Position numbers and translations under genes: made by a program. The notes under the pieces were generated by a model that was given only the letters and a program-made list of their open reading frames with translations, did not search any database and was not told the origin of the DNA. Of a stretch of DNA of 29,880 nt, positions 1 to 8,102 are shown in pieces. This stretch comes from Martensiomyces pterosporus. Its lineage: Eukaryota > Kickxellomycota > Kickxellomycetes > Kickxellales > Kickxellaceae. The DNA lies in assembly GCA_025201845.1 (NCBI GenBank), contig MU604034.1, positions 1 through 29,880 of the forward strand, written 5' to 3'. Every line of letters begins with the position of its first letter. The first letter of the stretch is position 1.

Positions 1-114
1 CTGCCTTGTTACATATACATTTTTCCTCCTGAGTATCAGCAAGTGCTGTGCAATAGCTGTATATGTGAATGTAGGAGTATATTTCGCATCCATTTTAATC
101 TGTATCACAACGAC

Positions 115-774
115 CTAGACCTGGTTCTGGACAATAGTCGCATCCTGGTGGTTGACATTCACATGTCCAGCAGGAGGACCAAAGCGGGGGTCATGAGGGT
201 AGTCAAACAAAAGCCCATCCACGAAGGGGTCGTGGACTACAAGCGGGTCGTTGAAGAAGCTGTCACCGCCAATCACAACAACCGCGTTGTCAATAGGCCT
301 GTCGCCAACGAAGACACCGCGCCTGTCAACGGAAGCAGCGCGCCGGCGATGGCCACCGTTTTCGACATCGCCAACGCCGTTCCCAACACCGTTGGCAGTC
401 TGGCCGCTGTTGCCGTTGATGACAGTGGACGAGGGGTTAATGTTGATGTTGCCCTTGTTGGATGAGTTGGACGTGACTTTCGTGAAGGAGCTGCCAAAGA
501 CATTGGCGAAGCTGTTCTCGCCTTCAGAGCCGTTAGAGATAACCGAAGAGTCAATCTTCGTGCCACTGTTGACGTCAGTGTCGCTGATGGCTGCAGGACC
601 GCCAGAGATGGAGTCGCCACCGTCGCTGGCGATTTCCTGTCTCTTGAAGACAACAGGCTCTCTCTTGAACACATTGGGCTCTCTCTTGAGGATGCCGGGT
701 TCTCTCTTGAAGGTGACAGGAGCGGCAATGGCGGCAACGGCGAAAAACTGAGCGGCGAGGATAGAAATACGCAT
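115..774 (-). CDS. Secreted KR-heptad repeat protein with C-terminal IVQNQV box
   Basis: Predicted secreted protein of 219 residues; I do not recognise a named family. Residues 1-18 form a signal peptide (MR start, Ala-rich hydrophobic core, AA-P end). Directly after it come four Lys-Arg pairs at residues 23-24, 30-31, 37-38 and 44-45, exactly seven apart, separating short peptides (EPGIL, EPNVF, EPVVF). This is the layout of a Kex2-processed repeat precursor. Residues 88-129 are Asn/Ser/Gly-rich and align without gaps to residues 62-103 of the neighbouring secreted protein (1324-2055), about 20 of 42 identical, ending in GNSGxTANG. An RRR (143-145) and an RR (151-152) are further basic sites. 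The protein ends TIVQNQV, a tail shared with two other secreted proteins in the window. No intron is needed. A TATA box lies about 150 bp upstream. The role is unknown; cell-surface matrix or peptide signal are inferences. Confidence 0.8.
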   Translation of the reverse strand: MRISILAAQFFAVAAIAAPVTFKREPGILKREPNVFKREPVVFKRQEIASDGGDSISGGPAAISDTDVNSGTKIDSSVISNGSEGENSFANVFGSSFTKVTSNSSNKGNININPSSTVINGNSGQTANGVGNGVGDVENGGHRRRAASVDRRGVFVGDRPIDNAVVVIGGDSFFNDPLVVHDPFVDGLLFDYPHDPRFGPPAGHVNVNHQDATIVQNQV

Positions 775-1323
775 ATTTAGTATGAGACGTGGATAGAAAA
801 AGTGAAGGGGATGCAGGTGGTTGATAGGAAAGGTGCAGTGAGGGGAGATGGGGGAAAAAGGGCCTTGGAATGCTAGCGTGCAAAAGTGCTCTGAGGAGTG
901 GGCTCCGTGGACCGTTCAAAGGTCGATTTTATACGTATTCCGTGTGTGTCAGACCAGACATATGCTGAGAACGATCTCGAGTATCTGCTGCTTAGAGAGT
1001 GGCGCAGGAGCCAGGTGGAAATTGCGTGTGTATGGGTGCCTGGGTGCAGTCCATCTATTCGCATTGTCAGAGCTCGAAAGCATATGAGGCGCAGACCATG
1101 TTTTTGACTCTGCACCCCATGCTCTTGCGCCACCTTATGCCCACTTGAACAGCAGCTTCCTATATTTCAAAACATCAGCGAACAATACGCTGCCGCCATA
1201 TATATTACTAGCACAGAGAGAAATATGACGCTTGAAATCAAGCAGCAAGGCAAGCTAGGTGAACAGGCAAAATGGCGTGCGCCTCCTTCCACAGGTTAGT
1301 AACCAAGAGGGGGCCGCACACGC
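775..1323. other. Intergenic region between two minus-strand secreted-protein genes
   Basis: 549 bases holding the promoter of the gene at 115-774 and the 3' end of the gene at 1324-2055. Apart from the TATAAAA at 927-933 and a TATATAT run near 1199-1205, I see no gene, repeat or RNA structure. The open frames here are short and look like chance. Confidence 0.5.
927..933 (-). promoter_or_regulatory. Candidate TATA box for the gene at 115-774
   Basis: TATAAAA on the minus strand, about 153 bp upstream of the start codon at 774. Its position fits a transcription start near 900 and a 5' leader of about 120 bases. Judged by sequence and position only. Confidence 0.5.
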
Positions 1324-2055
1324 TTAAGCCTTGTTCTGGACAATGGCAGTTTTCTGCTCAGCCTTCTTGTGCTCAGCAGCAGCAGCAGGAGCAGGAGCAG
1401 CAGCAGCCGCATAACGGGCAGGCTCAACATGGGCGGGGGCTGAGTAGCGAGCAGGCTCGACGGAGTGCGCATTGTAGTGGGCTGGTTCTGGGGCAGACAC
1501 AACGACAGGGGCCAAGTAATGAGCAGGCACCGCATGCACAGGAGCAGGTGCAATGATGGAGGCAGCGTAGTGAACAGGAGCGACGTAGGCAGCTGGGTGG
1601 TACACTACGGGAACTGCAATGGGCTGAGGAGCAGCAGCTGGCTTGTAGGCGTTGGCTGCGTGGTACGAGTTCGAATAGGCAGTCTCGCGCTTGAGGAATG
1701 GAACGCCAGCGAAATCGTTTTGAACGGGACCCAGGTTGTTCTTGTCGCCATTAGCGGTCCAGCCACTGTTGCCTTTGATCGAGTTTTGCACGGGGTTGTT
1801 GACGATGTTGTCGCTGAAGACCGAGTTGGAGTTAGAGGTGGAAAAGTGGCTGTCGACAATGTTGTTGAACGTGTTGGAGCCCCCGAACCCACTGCCTCCG
1901 GAGGAGAAGAGAGAAGAGTCAGATTGCCAGCCATTGTTGATGTTCGGGTTGTCGATCGCACTGGCACCAGCGGCGATATTGGATCCGCCAGAGAAGCCAA
2001 TTTCTTGGGAAGCGGCGAGGGTGGCGGTGAAGACGAGGGCGGCGATGGTGCGCAT
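1324..2055 (-). CDS. Secreted Ala/Pro/His/Tyr-rich protein with C-terminal IVQNKA box
   Basis: Predicted secreted protein of 243 residues, family not recognised. The frame is open to 2337, but I choose the Met at 2055: it begins a clear signal peptide (residues 1-16, ending LAAS-Q) and a TATA box sits 92 bp upstream, so the 94 residues before it are probably leader sequence. Residues 20-60 are Gly/Ser/Asn-rich. Residues 62-103 form the block shared gap-free with the protein at 115-774 (GNSGWTANG end). A Kex2-type Lys-Arg is at 122-123. Residues 138-230 are low-complexity Ala/Pro/Val with spaced HY and RY pairs (for example PARYSAP, VEPARYA), resembling structural or cuticle-like proteins in composition, probably by convergence. 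The last residues are TAIVQNKA, matching the tails of the proteins at 115-774 and 29105-29773. A wall or extracellular structural role is inferred. Confidence 0.78.
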   Translation of the reverse strand: MRTIAALVFTATLAASQEIGFSGGSNIAAGASAIDNPNINNGWQSDSSLFSSGGSGFGGSNTFNNIVDSHFSTSNSNSVFSDNIVNNPVQNSIKGNSGWTANGDKNNLGPVQNDFAGVPFLKRETAYSNSYHAANAYKPAAAPQPIAVPVVYHPAAYVAPVHYAASIIAPAPVHAVPAHYLAPVVVSAPEPAHYNAHSVEPARYSAPAHVEPARYAAAAAPAPAAAAEHKKAEQKTAIVQNKA

Positions 2056-2959
2056 TGTTGGGGCGATCGAGAGGGTGAAGTGGAGGTTCAAGGTCGTTTG
2101 GGTGACTTGGGATTTTCTCTTGGTCGAGTTCGGAGAGGTATCTTGCATTATATAGACACATCCCAGGTGAGATCTGTTGTGCAAAGTCGCGCAGCAATAG
2201 AAGCACACACACACAGGTGTGACTGCATCGAGAGCGAAAATGTCAGGGACTGCTTGGCAGTCGATTACTGCTGTGTTCGTGGGCTCAATCGCATCCACAA
2301 TGCGCACCTCGCTCTGTAAACAAGGAACCAGGGACAAAGCTAGTAGTCTTGCGTGCCGTCTGGTGTTTCAGGAAGTGCAAACTGTAAGCTAATATGCAGG
2401 TATGCTTGTGCACTAGCGCTGTCTAGGTCCACACGGCTAGATCCTTTGCAAGCACTGGCTCGCCTCCACCACAATGTGAAGAAAAGAGGGATTTGATGGC
2501 AGCGCAATGCCAGTCCCCGTTCTCCCTCATGACGGAGCAGCAGTACGAAAGGCCGTAACAGGGCGCCTAATGATGGTGCACCAAACAAAAGCAAAGCGCC
2601 ATGAGTGTGTCTCGCTGTAATCCCCATTTGCTTCTCGTGCTTGTTTTCAATATAAACAAGTGCTTTTGGCACAATAGATCAACGTAGAGTGAATGCGGCT
2701 TGAGCAGTCAGCCGCTGCTCATATTATTCGGAAGTCGATAATATGTCAGGTTGCAAATGCCTCATCAAATATTACTAGTGGCAGCTCAGCCCAAGGCCGT
2801 GTTTAATAGCTGTGAGTGATTTTGTTTGCTCATATATTTCTGACATTACGTTGAAAAATGGAATATTTGTTAAAGGCAGTTCGTAAAGTTGTTCATTAGA
2901 CGTGGCATCCTCTCGTTGTGCCAAGACACCCACACAGTGGAGAGGAAGAGTGGCTATGT
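2056..2959. other. Intergenic region with promoter of the gene at 1324-2055
   Basis: About 900 bases. It contains the TATA box at 2147-2154, a short CA run (about 2204-2219) and AT-rich sequence around 2730-2900. Open frames such as 2340-2672 (minus) have no signal peptide, domain or homolog that I recognise and are probably chance. Confidence 0.5.
2147..2154 (-). promoter_or_regulatory. TATA box for the gene at 1324-2055
   Basis: TATATAAT on the minus strand, 92 bp upstream of the Met at 2055. Its placement supports the shorter, signal-peptide-bearing start rather than the longer open frame beginning at 2337, which would put the start codon upstream of the TATA box. Confidence 0.6.
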
Positions 2960-3259
2960 TTACTTTGGACGAACGTATCCAAGACCAGCCAGTAGTTTCC
3001 CTACGAGCGGAAGACCAGACAGGAGGCGGTCGAGATAGGAGAACAGCGTCTCTCCAGCAGCAGGCAGTGGCAGCACTGGGCCGTCGCGCCTAGCAAGCCG
3101 AGATTGAGCATCGGATGGCACGTGAGTCGTGGATTTAACAGCAGTGGTGTCACGCTTGACGACCAAACCGTGGGCGCTGGGTGCAGGCAGTGGGGCTGCC
3201 AAGGTAAGAGACATGGTGATGAAGAAAAGGAAGATGGCGATGATGTTGAGGAACTTCAT
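2960..3259 (-). CDS. Small secreted peptide precursor with Kex2-type sites
   Basis: 99-residue precursor. The frame is open to 3472, but the Met at 3259 starts a strong signal peptide (residues 1-22: MKFLNII, hydrophobic core, AAP), so I take that start. A Lys-Arg lies at 35-36 and an Arg-Arg at 57-58. Cleavage at the second would release a 41-residue C-terminal peptide rich in Leu, Gly and Pro, containing LFSYLDRLLSG and LPLVGKLLAGL and ending YVRPK. It is weakly cationic and could form an amphipathic helix. There are no cysteines in the mature part, so it is not a defensin or a hydrophobin. A TATA box at 3518-3524 would give a leader of about 230 bases; the TTTTAG just before the Met could be a 5' UTR splice acceptor. 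The role is unknown; a secreted signal or membrane-active peptide is an inference. Confidence 0.68.
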   Translation of the reverse strand: MKFLNIIAIFLFFITMSLTLAAPLPAPSAHGLVVKRDTTAVKSTTHVPSDAQSRLARRDGPVLPLPAAGETLFSYLDRLLSGLPLVGKLLAGLGYVRPK

Positions 3260-3517
3260 GGCTAAAATGGGATATTCAGGCGTTAAGTGAGGTTGAGAAT
3301 AAGTTAGGATGTGGTGCGAGCAAGCACTGGTGAGAGGAGGGCAAGGCAAATAGCGTGTCAAGGTATTGGAGGAGTGATCGTAAGTGATAAATGAAGAGTG
3401 TTGCGTAAAGGGCGAGGAGGGTGGAGAGAAGAAATGGATGGCGACAAGCTCCTCAAAGTTTGCGAGTGCCATTCACTTCAAATTGATCAAAAGGCACTGT
3501 GACGAAATTCCAAGTTC

Positions 3518-3524
3518 ATTTATA
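3518..3524 (-). promoter_or_regulatory. Candidate TATA box for the gene at 2960-3259
   Basis: TATAAAT on the minus strand, about 260 bp upstream of the preferred start at 3259 and about 45 bp upstream of the longer in-frame Met at 3472. It is compatible with a leader that may include a small intron. Confidence 0.4.
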
Positions 3525-4637
3525 GCAGCGCTTGGGTCATTGTTAGAGCGCGGACAATGCCACCCAGAGTCGGCCGAAAGTCGTTATGTCCTTCGCAGCA
3601 ATTCCGCACTGCCTGCGCCACAGCTTTCTCTCTCAAAAGCTGATGGTGGATATTATAGATATGTCGAAACAGCCCCCTACGTATTCAGCTCGCAGCCCTC
3701 ATCAGAATACGGGTACAGTGGAAGCACATCTGCGAACAGCACACCTGTCTAATTACGCCCATGCTTTGATCTAGCGTGATTTGCTGTTTGATCTGGCTCC
3801 GTTTCCCGTAGACCATGTGTGTAGAGATGTGTGAGAAAAGAGACGAATGGCTGTCGGCTATCTCCTGGCAGGGAAACACGCATGCGTGGATATTTGAATG
3901 CCAGTGCATTCTCTTTTGTGTTGAGCAGTGATTGCTGTTTTGCTGCTGCCGTACTGCATGGAGAATTTGCTGATAAGGGTGCTTTAAATTTCCGTTTGTT
4001 ACAAGGGCGTTCACAATCCAGGCGCTTGGTGTGTGCAGAGCGATAACAAAAATGGTCAGCTCACCACAATGCGGCATGGGAAGCTGCAGCCCCGCAATAC
4101 CGTAGTTGTGGAGGTTATTTCTAGGCGTGGTTGTGCAGATAATGACTTTGCTCGTCACCACCATCCCCACATTACTACGCTCTTTGCCTTTGCTTGTGGA
4201 AGAGCTCACACACAAGCTGGGGGTGTGCCTGCAAAGGCAAAGTCACTCGCGTAAATGGAAGGTGATTTCTGTGTGGCCCAACGCCAAACTGTGGCGATCT
4301 CTGCACGGATTTGCCCTAGTCAGTGCGCCTTCCTCTGCTCTTCATCGGATAATTATTATCTTTGTGCTGCTGCAGAAAATGTGTGGGTTGACCTTTCCAT
4401 TGTTCTTCCTACGGGCAGTGTATGTGGCCAACTCCCAATCTTGTTGCACCGTGTAGAGGCAGCCGTCGAAAAAAGGTTGGGCCAGAAGACCCATTCGCAG
4501 AGCGCTGTGCGTGGTGTAATGACTACGATAGTGAGCAAAAAAGCATGCAGGCTGCTATTCCACAAATAAAAAACACCTCCAGTTGTCTGCACAGCGGAGT
4601 GCCTTCCTGGTTGGCTGGCCGGCCGATTTCAGCTGGG
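3525..4637. other. Intergenic region between secreted-peptide gene and MFS transporter
   Basis: About 1.1 kb between divergent genes. Open frames here (for example 3685-4215 minus, 4106-4456 plus) have no recognisable domain and the amino-acid composition of chance frames. The one structure I see is an inverted repeat at 4182-4242, listed separately. Confidence 0.5.
4182..4242. repeat. Perfect 12-bp inverted repeat
   Basis: CTTTGCCTTTGC at 4182-4193 and its exact reverse complement GCAAAGGCAAAG at 4231-4242, separated by 37 bases. The loop has an additional weak CACAC/GTGTG pairing. A further partial copy, GACTTTGC at 4144-4151, is complementary to 4237-4244. It could be a hairpin in a transcript, a binding-site pair or chance. 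No flanking target-site duplication was evident. Confidence 0.5.
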
Positions 4638-4645
4638 TATAAAAG
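4638..4645 (+). promoter_or_regulatory. TATA box for the MFS gene at 4798-6228
   Basis: TATAAAAG, 160 bp upstream of the start codon at 4798, in a good TATA-box context (GGGTATAAAAGG). Confidence 0.6.
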
Positions 4646-4797
4646 GTAGCCGCTGATGCCAGTCTCGGCTGGGGAGCACAATGGTGGCGAATATCCTCTG
4701 GCCTTTTCTTCTCTCCTCCTTTGTTCGTTCGCCAATACTTGGTCAATACCCTGCACATTAAAGCCCTGCCGCGCTCACTTGCTTTTCACAACAGAAT

Positions 4798-6228
4798 ATG
4801 GCTGACAAAACTGGAGATGGCGTCAGCCGCTACAAGGACTTCACCAGCGACGAAGAGCGGCGCCTCACAAAGTCCTATCTGCGCAAGGTCGACCTCCGCC
4901 TTCTCCCCATCTGCTGCCTAGTCTATTGCACCGCGATCTGGGACCGGAACAACGTCGGAAATGCCAAGGCCGCGGGAATGGAGGCCTACCTCGGCTTGCA
5001 CGGAGAGCAGTTCAACTGGATTATCTCGGCATTCTTCTTCACATACATCTTCTGCGAAGTGCCTTCCAACATGCTTCTGAAGAAATTCGGCGCGCGCATC
5101 TGGCTTCCCTTCATCACTGTCGCATGGTCCATCTTGTGCGCTTGTATGGCGGCCGGCAAGACCTACGCGTCGTTGATTGTGATTCGCATTATCATGGGCG
5201 TGTTTGAGGCTGGCCTGGTGCCTGGGTTCATCTTTCTGGCTTCGTTCTGGTATACCAAGAGGCAGCTGGGCCCTCGCATGAGCCTGTTTTTCTCGGCTGG
5301 CACCTTCGCGGGCATCTGGTCTGGCCCGCTGGCTGCTGGCCTGCAGAACATCAAGGGCAGCCTGATGGGGTACCAGTACATCTTCATCGTCGAGGCGTGC
5401 ATCACTGTCTTCTTGGCCATTGTCATGGTGCTTGTGCTGCAGAACTATCCCGAGAGCGCCACGTTCCTCAGCGAGGACGAGAGGGCAGTTGCTCTGCAGA
5501 AGCTGGACTCTGAACGGGCCCTCGCTCACAAGGCCCAGTACCGCCCGCGCGAGATCCTCAAGGCCCTCTCGGATTGGACCGTCTGGGCATACGCCCTCAT
5601 TTTCTGGGCGGCAGCCACCGGCGGAGCCACGCAGGCGATCTTCGGGCCCACTCTGATCAAGGCCATGGGATACACCTCCACCCGCGCCCAGGTCCTTTCC
5701 TCGGTGCCCAGTGCCTGCGGCTTTGTCAGCCAGCTCCTCTCGATGGTGCTCCCGCGTCTCTACCCGCGGCTCAGCGTGTGGATCATGGGGTACAGCGCGG
5801 CGGCCTGCGCCTTCTACGCCATCATCGCCTCGGTGCACAACATCCACGTGCGCTTTTCCTTCCTGTGCCTGGCAAACTTTGCCCTGTCCCCAACGATGCC
5901 CTGGGTGTCGGTGTGGATGCACCAGAATGTCCTGGGCGTGACGAAGAAAGGCGTGGCGGCGGCGTGTATGCCGATGCTGGGTGGAATCGCTGGGCTGATT
6001 GGATCGCATATCTATAGGAACCAGGATGCGCCGCAGTATCGGTTTGGACACCTGTTTGTGTGTGCTTGCAATGCGTTCATCTTTGTCGTGGCGCTGGCCC
6101 TGAATGTGTACTTTAGGTGGGAGAACAAGAGGAGGGATAATGCGCCGCAGGTCGACATCTCAGCGTACACCGAGGAGGAGCTGGAGGAGATGTGCGATAA
6201 GAGACCGGACCACCGCTACCACTACTAA
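4798..6228 (+). CDS. MFS transporter, anion:cation symporter (Dal5/Tna1-like) family
   Basis: Proton-coupled uptake transporter of 476 residues, predicted in the plasma membrane with 12 membrane segments. The N-terminal YLRKVDLRLLP, the DRNNVGNAK motif after the first helix, EVPSNMLLKKF, EAGLVPGF and FWYTKRQ are typical of the fungal allantoate/nicotinate/pantothenate permease family. The C-terminal tail VDIS...CDKRPDHRYHY is also family-like. Known members carry small organic anions or vitamins (allantoate, nicotinate, pantothenate, biotin); the substrate here cannot be read from sequence. The next gene (6491-7996) is a close paralog in the same orientation 262 bp downstream, so this is a tandem duplication. 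The start is supported by a TATA box at 4638 and by length. No intron is needed. Confidence 0.93.
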   Translation: MADKTGDGVSRYKDFTSDEERRLTKSYLRKVDLRLLPICCLVYCTAIWDRNNVGNAKAAGMEAYLGLHGEQFNWIISAFFFTYIFCEVPSNMLLKKFGARIWLPFITVAWSILCACMAAGKTYASLIVIRIIMGVFEAGLVPGFIFLASFWYTKRQLGPRMSLFFSAGTFAGIWSGPLAAGLQNIKGSLMGYQYIFIVEACITVFLAIVMVLVLQNYPESATFLSEDERAVALQKLDSERALAHKAQYRPREILKALSDWTVWAYALIFWAAATGGATQAIFGPTLIKAMGYTSTRAQVLSSVPSACGFVSQLLSMVLPRLYPRLSVWIMGYSAAACAFYAIIASVHNIHVRFSFLCLANFALSPTMPWVSVWMHQNVLGVTKKGVAAACMPMLGGIAGLIGSHIYRNQDAPQYRFGHLFVCACNAFIFVVALALNVYFRWENKRRDNAPQVDISAYTEEELEEMCDKRPDHRYHY

Positions 6229-6490
6229 TGTGTCTCGCTCTGTTTTGCTACACTTATTATTTTTACAAATCCACTAATGAAGCTATATCAAACAGCCATT
6301 GGAATAGGCTTGCAGTCACGTTGCCACCCCAGTTTAGCGGAAGCAGGGAGGCTGAGTGGGCTGATCCATGTCTGCCGCTCTTGCCCCAATCTCTTCTTTC
6401 TTATCCTTTTACCCGAGCCTTTTCCCACCACACTCGGTTCTTTTTTCTTTTTCTTTTTCGCACGCATTGCCAGATAAAACAGCTGTCAAG

Positions 6491-7996
6491 ATGGGGGTCC
6501 ACCGGCTGAGCGAGGAAATGAACGACAAGGACCTGGCCCCCGGCAGCGTCTCGCACAACCATGAGCTAGCGTATGATGGCAACGCACGCGAGAAAATCTC
6601 CGGCGACCTCATCCTCTCGCTCGAAGAGCAGCAAGCCCGCAGAACCTACTTGCGCAAAGTGGACCTGCGCCTGATGCCCGTCGCCTTCCTCACATACTTT
6701 TTGTGCGTCCTTGATCGCAATGGCATCGGCAATGCCAAGGTAGCCGGCCTGGACACCGCCGTGGGACTCCATGGGAGCCAATTCAACTGGGTGTCGTCAG
6801 TGTTCTTTATCACGTACATCATCTTTGAGATACCCGCAAACGTGCTGCTGAAGAGGTTCTCGGGGAAGGTGTTTATCCCTGCCATAGTCTTCGCGTGGTC
6901 TGCTGTTTTGCTGTGCATGGTGGCTGCTAGGTCGTATCCCTCCCTGCTGGCACTCCGGCTGCTGATGGGCGCGGCGGAGGCGGGCTTTGTGCCTGGATTC
7001 ATTTACTACTCGACATTTTGGTATACGAAGAGGGAGCAGGCGCCTCGCCTGGCCATTTTTTACTCGGCTGGCATGTTCTCGGGCATCGTCGCAGGCCCGA
7101 TTGCCTCGGGGCTCACAAAGATCCGTGGGTCGCTCGACAGCTACCAGTACATTTTCCTGGTTGAGGGGTGTGTGTCGATGCTTGTGGCTCTGCTGGCGTA
7201 CCTGGTGATGCCAGGGTACCCCGAGACTGCTTCCTTCCTCACTCGAGATGAACGCAACGTGGCTATGCGCCAATTAGGCCACGAGAGGGCATTGGCAGCG
7301 AAGACTCGGCTGTCGCCCAAGCAGATAGTGATGGCGCTGGTCGACTGGAAGCTCTGGGTCTACGCCCTGATGTTCTGGGCATGTACGACGGGCGGTGCGT
7401 CGCAGGCCATCTTTGGGCCCACCCTCATAAAGGCAATGGGGTATACGGCGACCAAGGCGCAGATGATGTCGGCCATCCCGAGCGCTTGCGGGTTTGTCGG
7501 CCAGCTCCTCTCATCTGTCCTACCCAGATATTGCCCGCACATTGGCCTGCTCATATGTGTTGCAGCGTCGGTATCGTGTGCGTCGTACGCGGTCATTGCG
7601 TCGTCAACGGGGATTCCGCTGAGATTTGGGTTCCTTTGTTTGGCACAGTTCGGATTGGCACCCATCTTGCCGTGGTCCACGCTGTGGATGACCAGCAATA
7701 CGATGGGCATCACGAAGAGGGGCGCGGGGTCGGCGCTGACAGTCATGCTTGGAGGCATTGCGGGCATCGTGTCGTCGCAGATCTATCGCGAGCGGGACGC
7801 GCCCTTTTATCGGTTTGGGCATTGGTTTAATTGTGCGTGCGAGGGGCTGATTGTTGTGTGGGCCATTGGGCTGAGCGTGTACTTCTGGAGAGAAAACAAG
7901 AGGAGAAGCAGGGTCAATGTGGACATCTCGACGCTGACAGATGATGAAATTGAGGACTTGTGCGACAAGCACCCGAACTTCAGATACGTGTACTAG
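6491..7996 (+). CDS. MFS transporter, anion:cation symporter family (tandem paralog)
   Basis: 501-residue paralog of the preceding transporter, over half identical by eye across the membrane core. Shared strings include YLRKVDLRL, GNAK, LHGxQFNW, FGPTLIKAMGYT and PSACGFVxQLLS. The frame is open to 6368, but that extension is Phe/Ser-rich translation of a pyrimidine tract. The Met at 6491 gives an N-terminus like the sister protein plus about 35 extra hydrophilic residues. Twelve membrane segments are expected, with DRNGIGNAK after the first, EIPANVLLKRF and EAGFVPGF. The tail (VDIS...CDKHPNFRYVY) is conserved with the sister. The divergence suggests an old duplication, possibly with different substrate or expression. 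The pyrimidine-rich stretch at 6420-6465 may be promoter or a 5' UTR acceptor region. Confidence 0.92.
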   Translation: MGVHRLSEEMNDKDLAPGSVSHNHELAYDGNAREKISGDLILSLEEQQARRTYLRKVDLRLMPVAFLTYFLCVLDRNGIGNAKVAGLDTAVGLHGSQFNWVSSVFFITYIIFEIPANVLLKRFSGKVFIPAIVFAWSAVLLCMVAARSYPSLLALRLLMGAAEAGFVPGFIYYSTFWYTKREQAPRLAIFYSAGMFSGIVAGPIASGLTKIRGSLDSYQYIFLVEGCVSMLVALLAYLVMPGYPETASFLTRDERNVAMRQLGHERALAAKTRLSPKQIVMALVDWKLWVYALMFWACTTGGASQAIFGPTLIKAMGYTATKAQMMSAIPSACGFVGQLLSSVLPRYCPHIGLLICVAASVSCASYAVIASSTGIPLRFGFLCLAQFGLAPILPWSTLWMTSNTMGITKRGAGSALTVMLGGIAGIVSSQIYRERDAPFYRFGHWFNCACEGLIVVWAIGLSVYFWRENKRRSRVNVDISTLTDDEIEDLCDKHPNFRYVY

Positions 7997-8102
7997 CTTT
8001 TCCTGTATTATCAACTTCATATTTTAATACATCGATTGAACATTTGCTGCTCTCTGTTTGCTTGGGCCAGCTGATTGACGAGCAAACAAGAGATGGGCTT
8101 GG

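Noticed and set aside
1360..1640. Similarity of the Ala/Pro/His/Tyr region to insect cuticle proteins
   Set aside because: The resemblance is compositional (AAPA-type repeats). The rest of the window is fungal, and low-complexity convergence is the simpler reading than gene transfer.
1465..2319. 284-codon plus-strand frame opposite the secreted Ala/Pro-rich protein
   Set aside because: Val/Gly/Arg-rich shadow frame; the minus strand has a signal peptide, a TATA box and a block shared with its neighbour.
3685..4215. 176-codon minus-strand frame in the 3.5-4.6 kb intergenic region
   Set aside because: Chance-like composition with many Cys and His, no domain, no supporting promoter and no splice-compatible extension.
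4918..6051. 377-codon minus-strand frame opposite the first MFS gene
   Set aside because: Composition (many Arg, His, Gly, Asp) and lack of hydrophobic segments or domains mark it as a shadow of the transporter frame.
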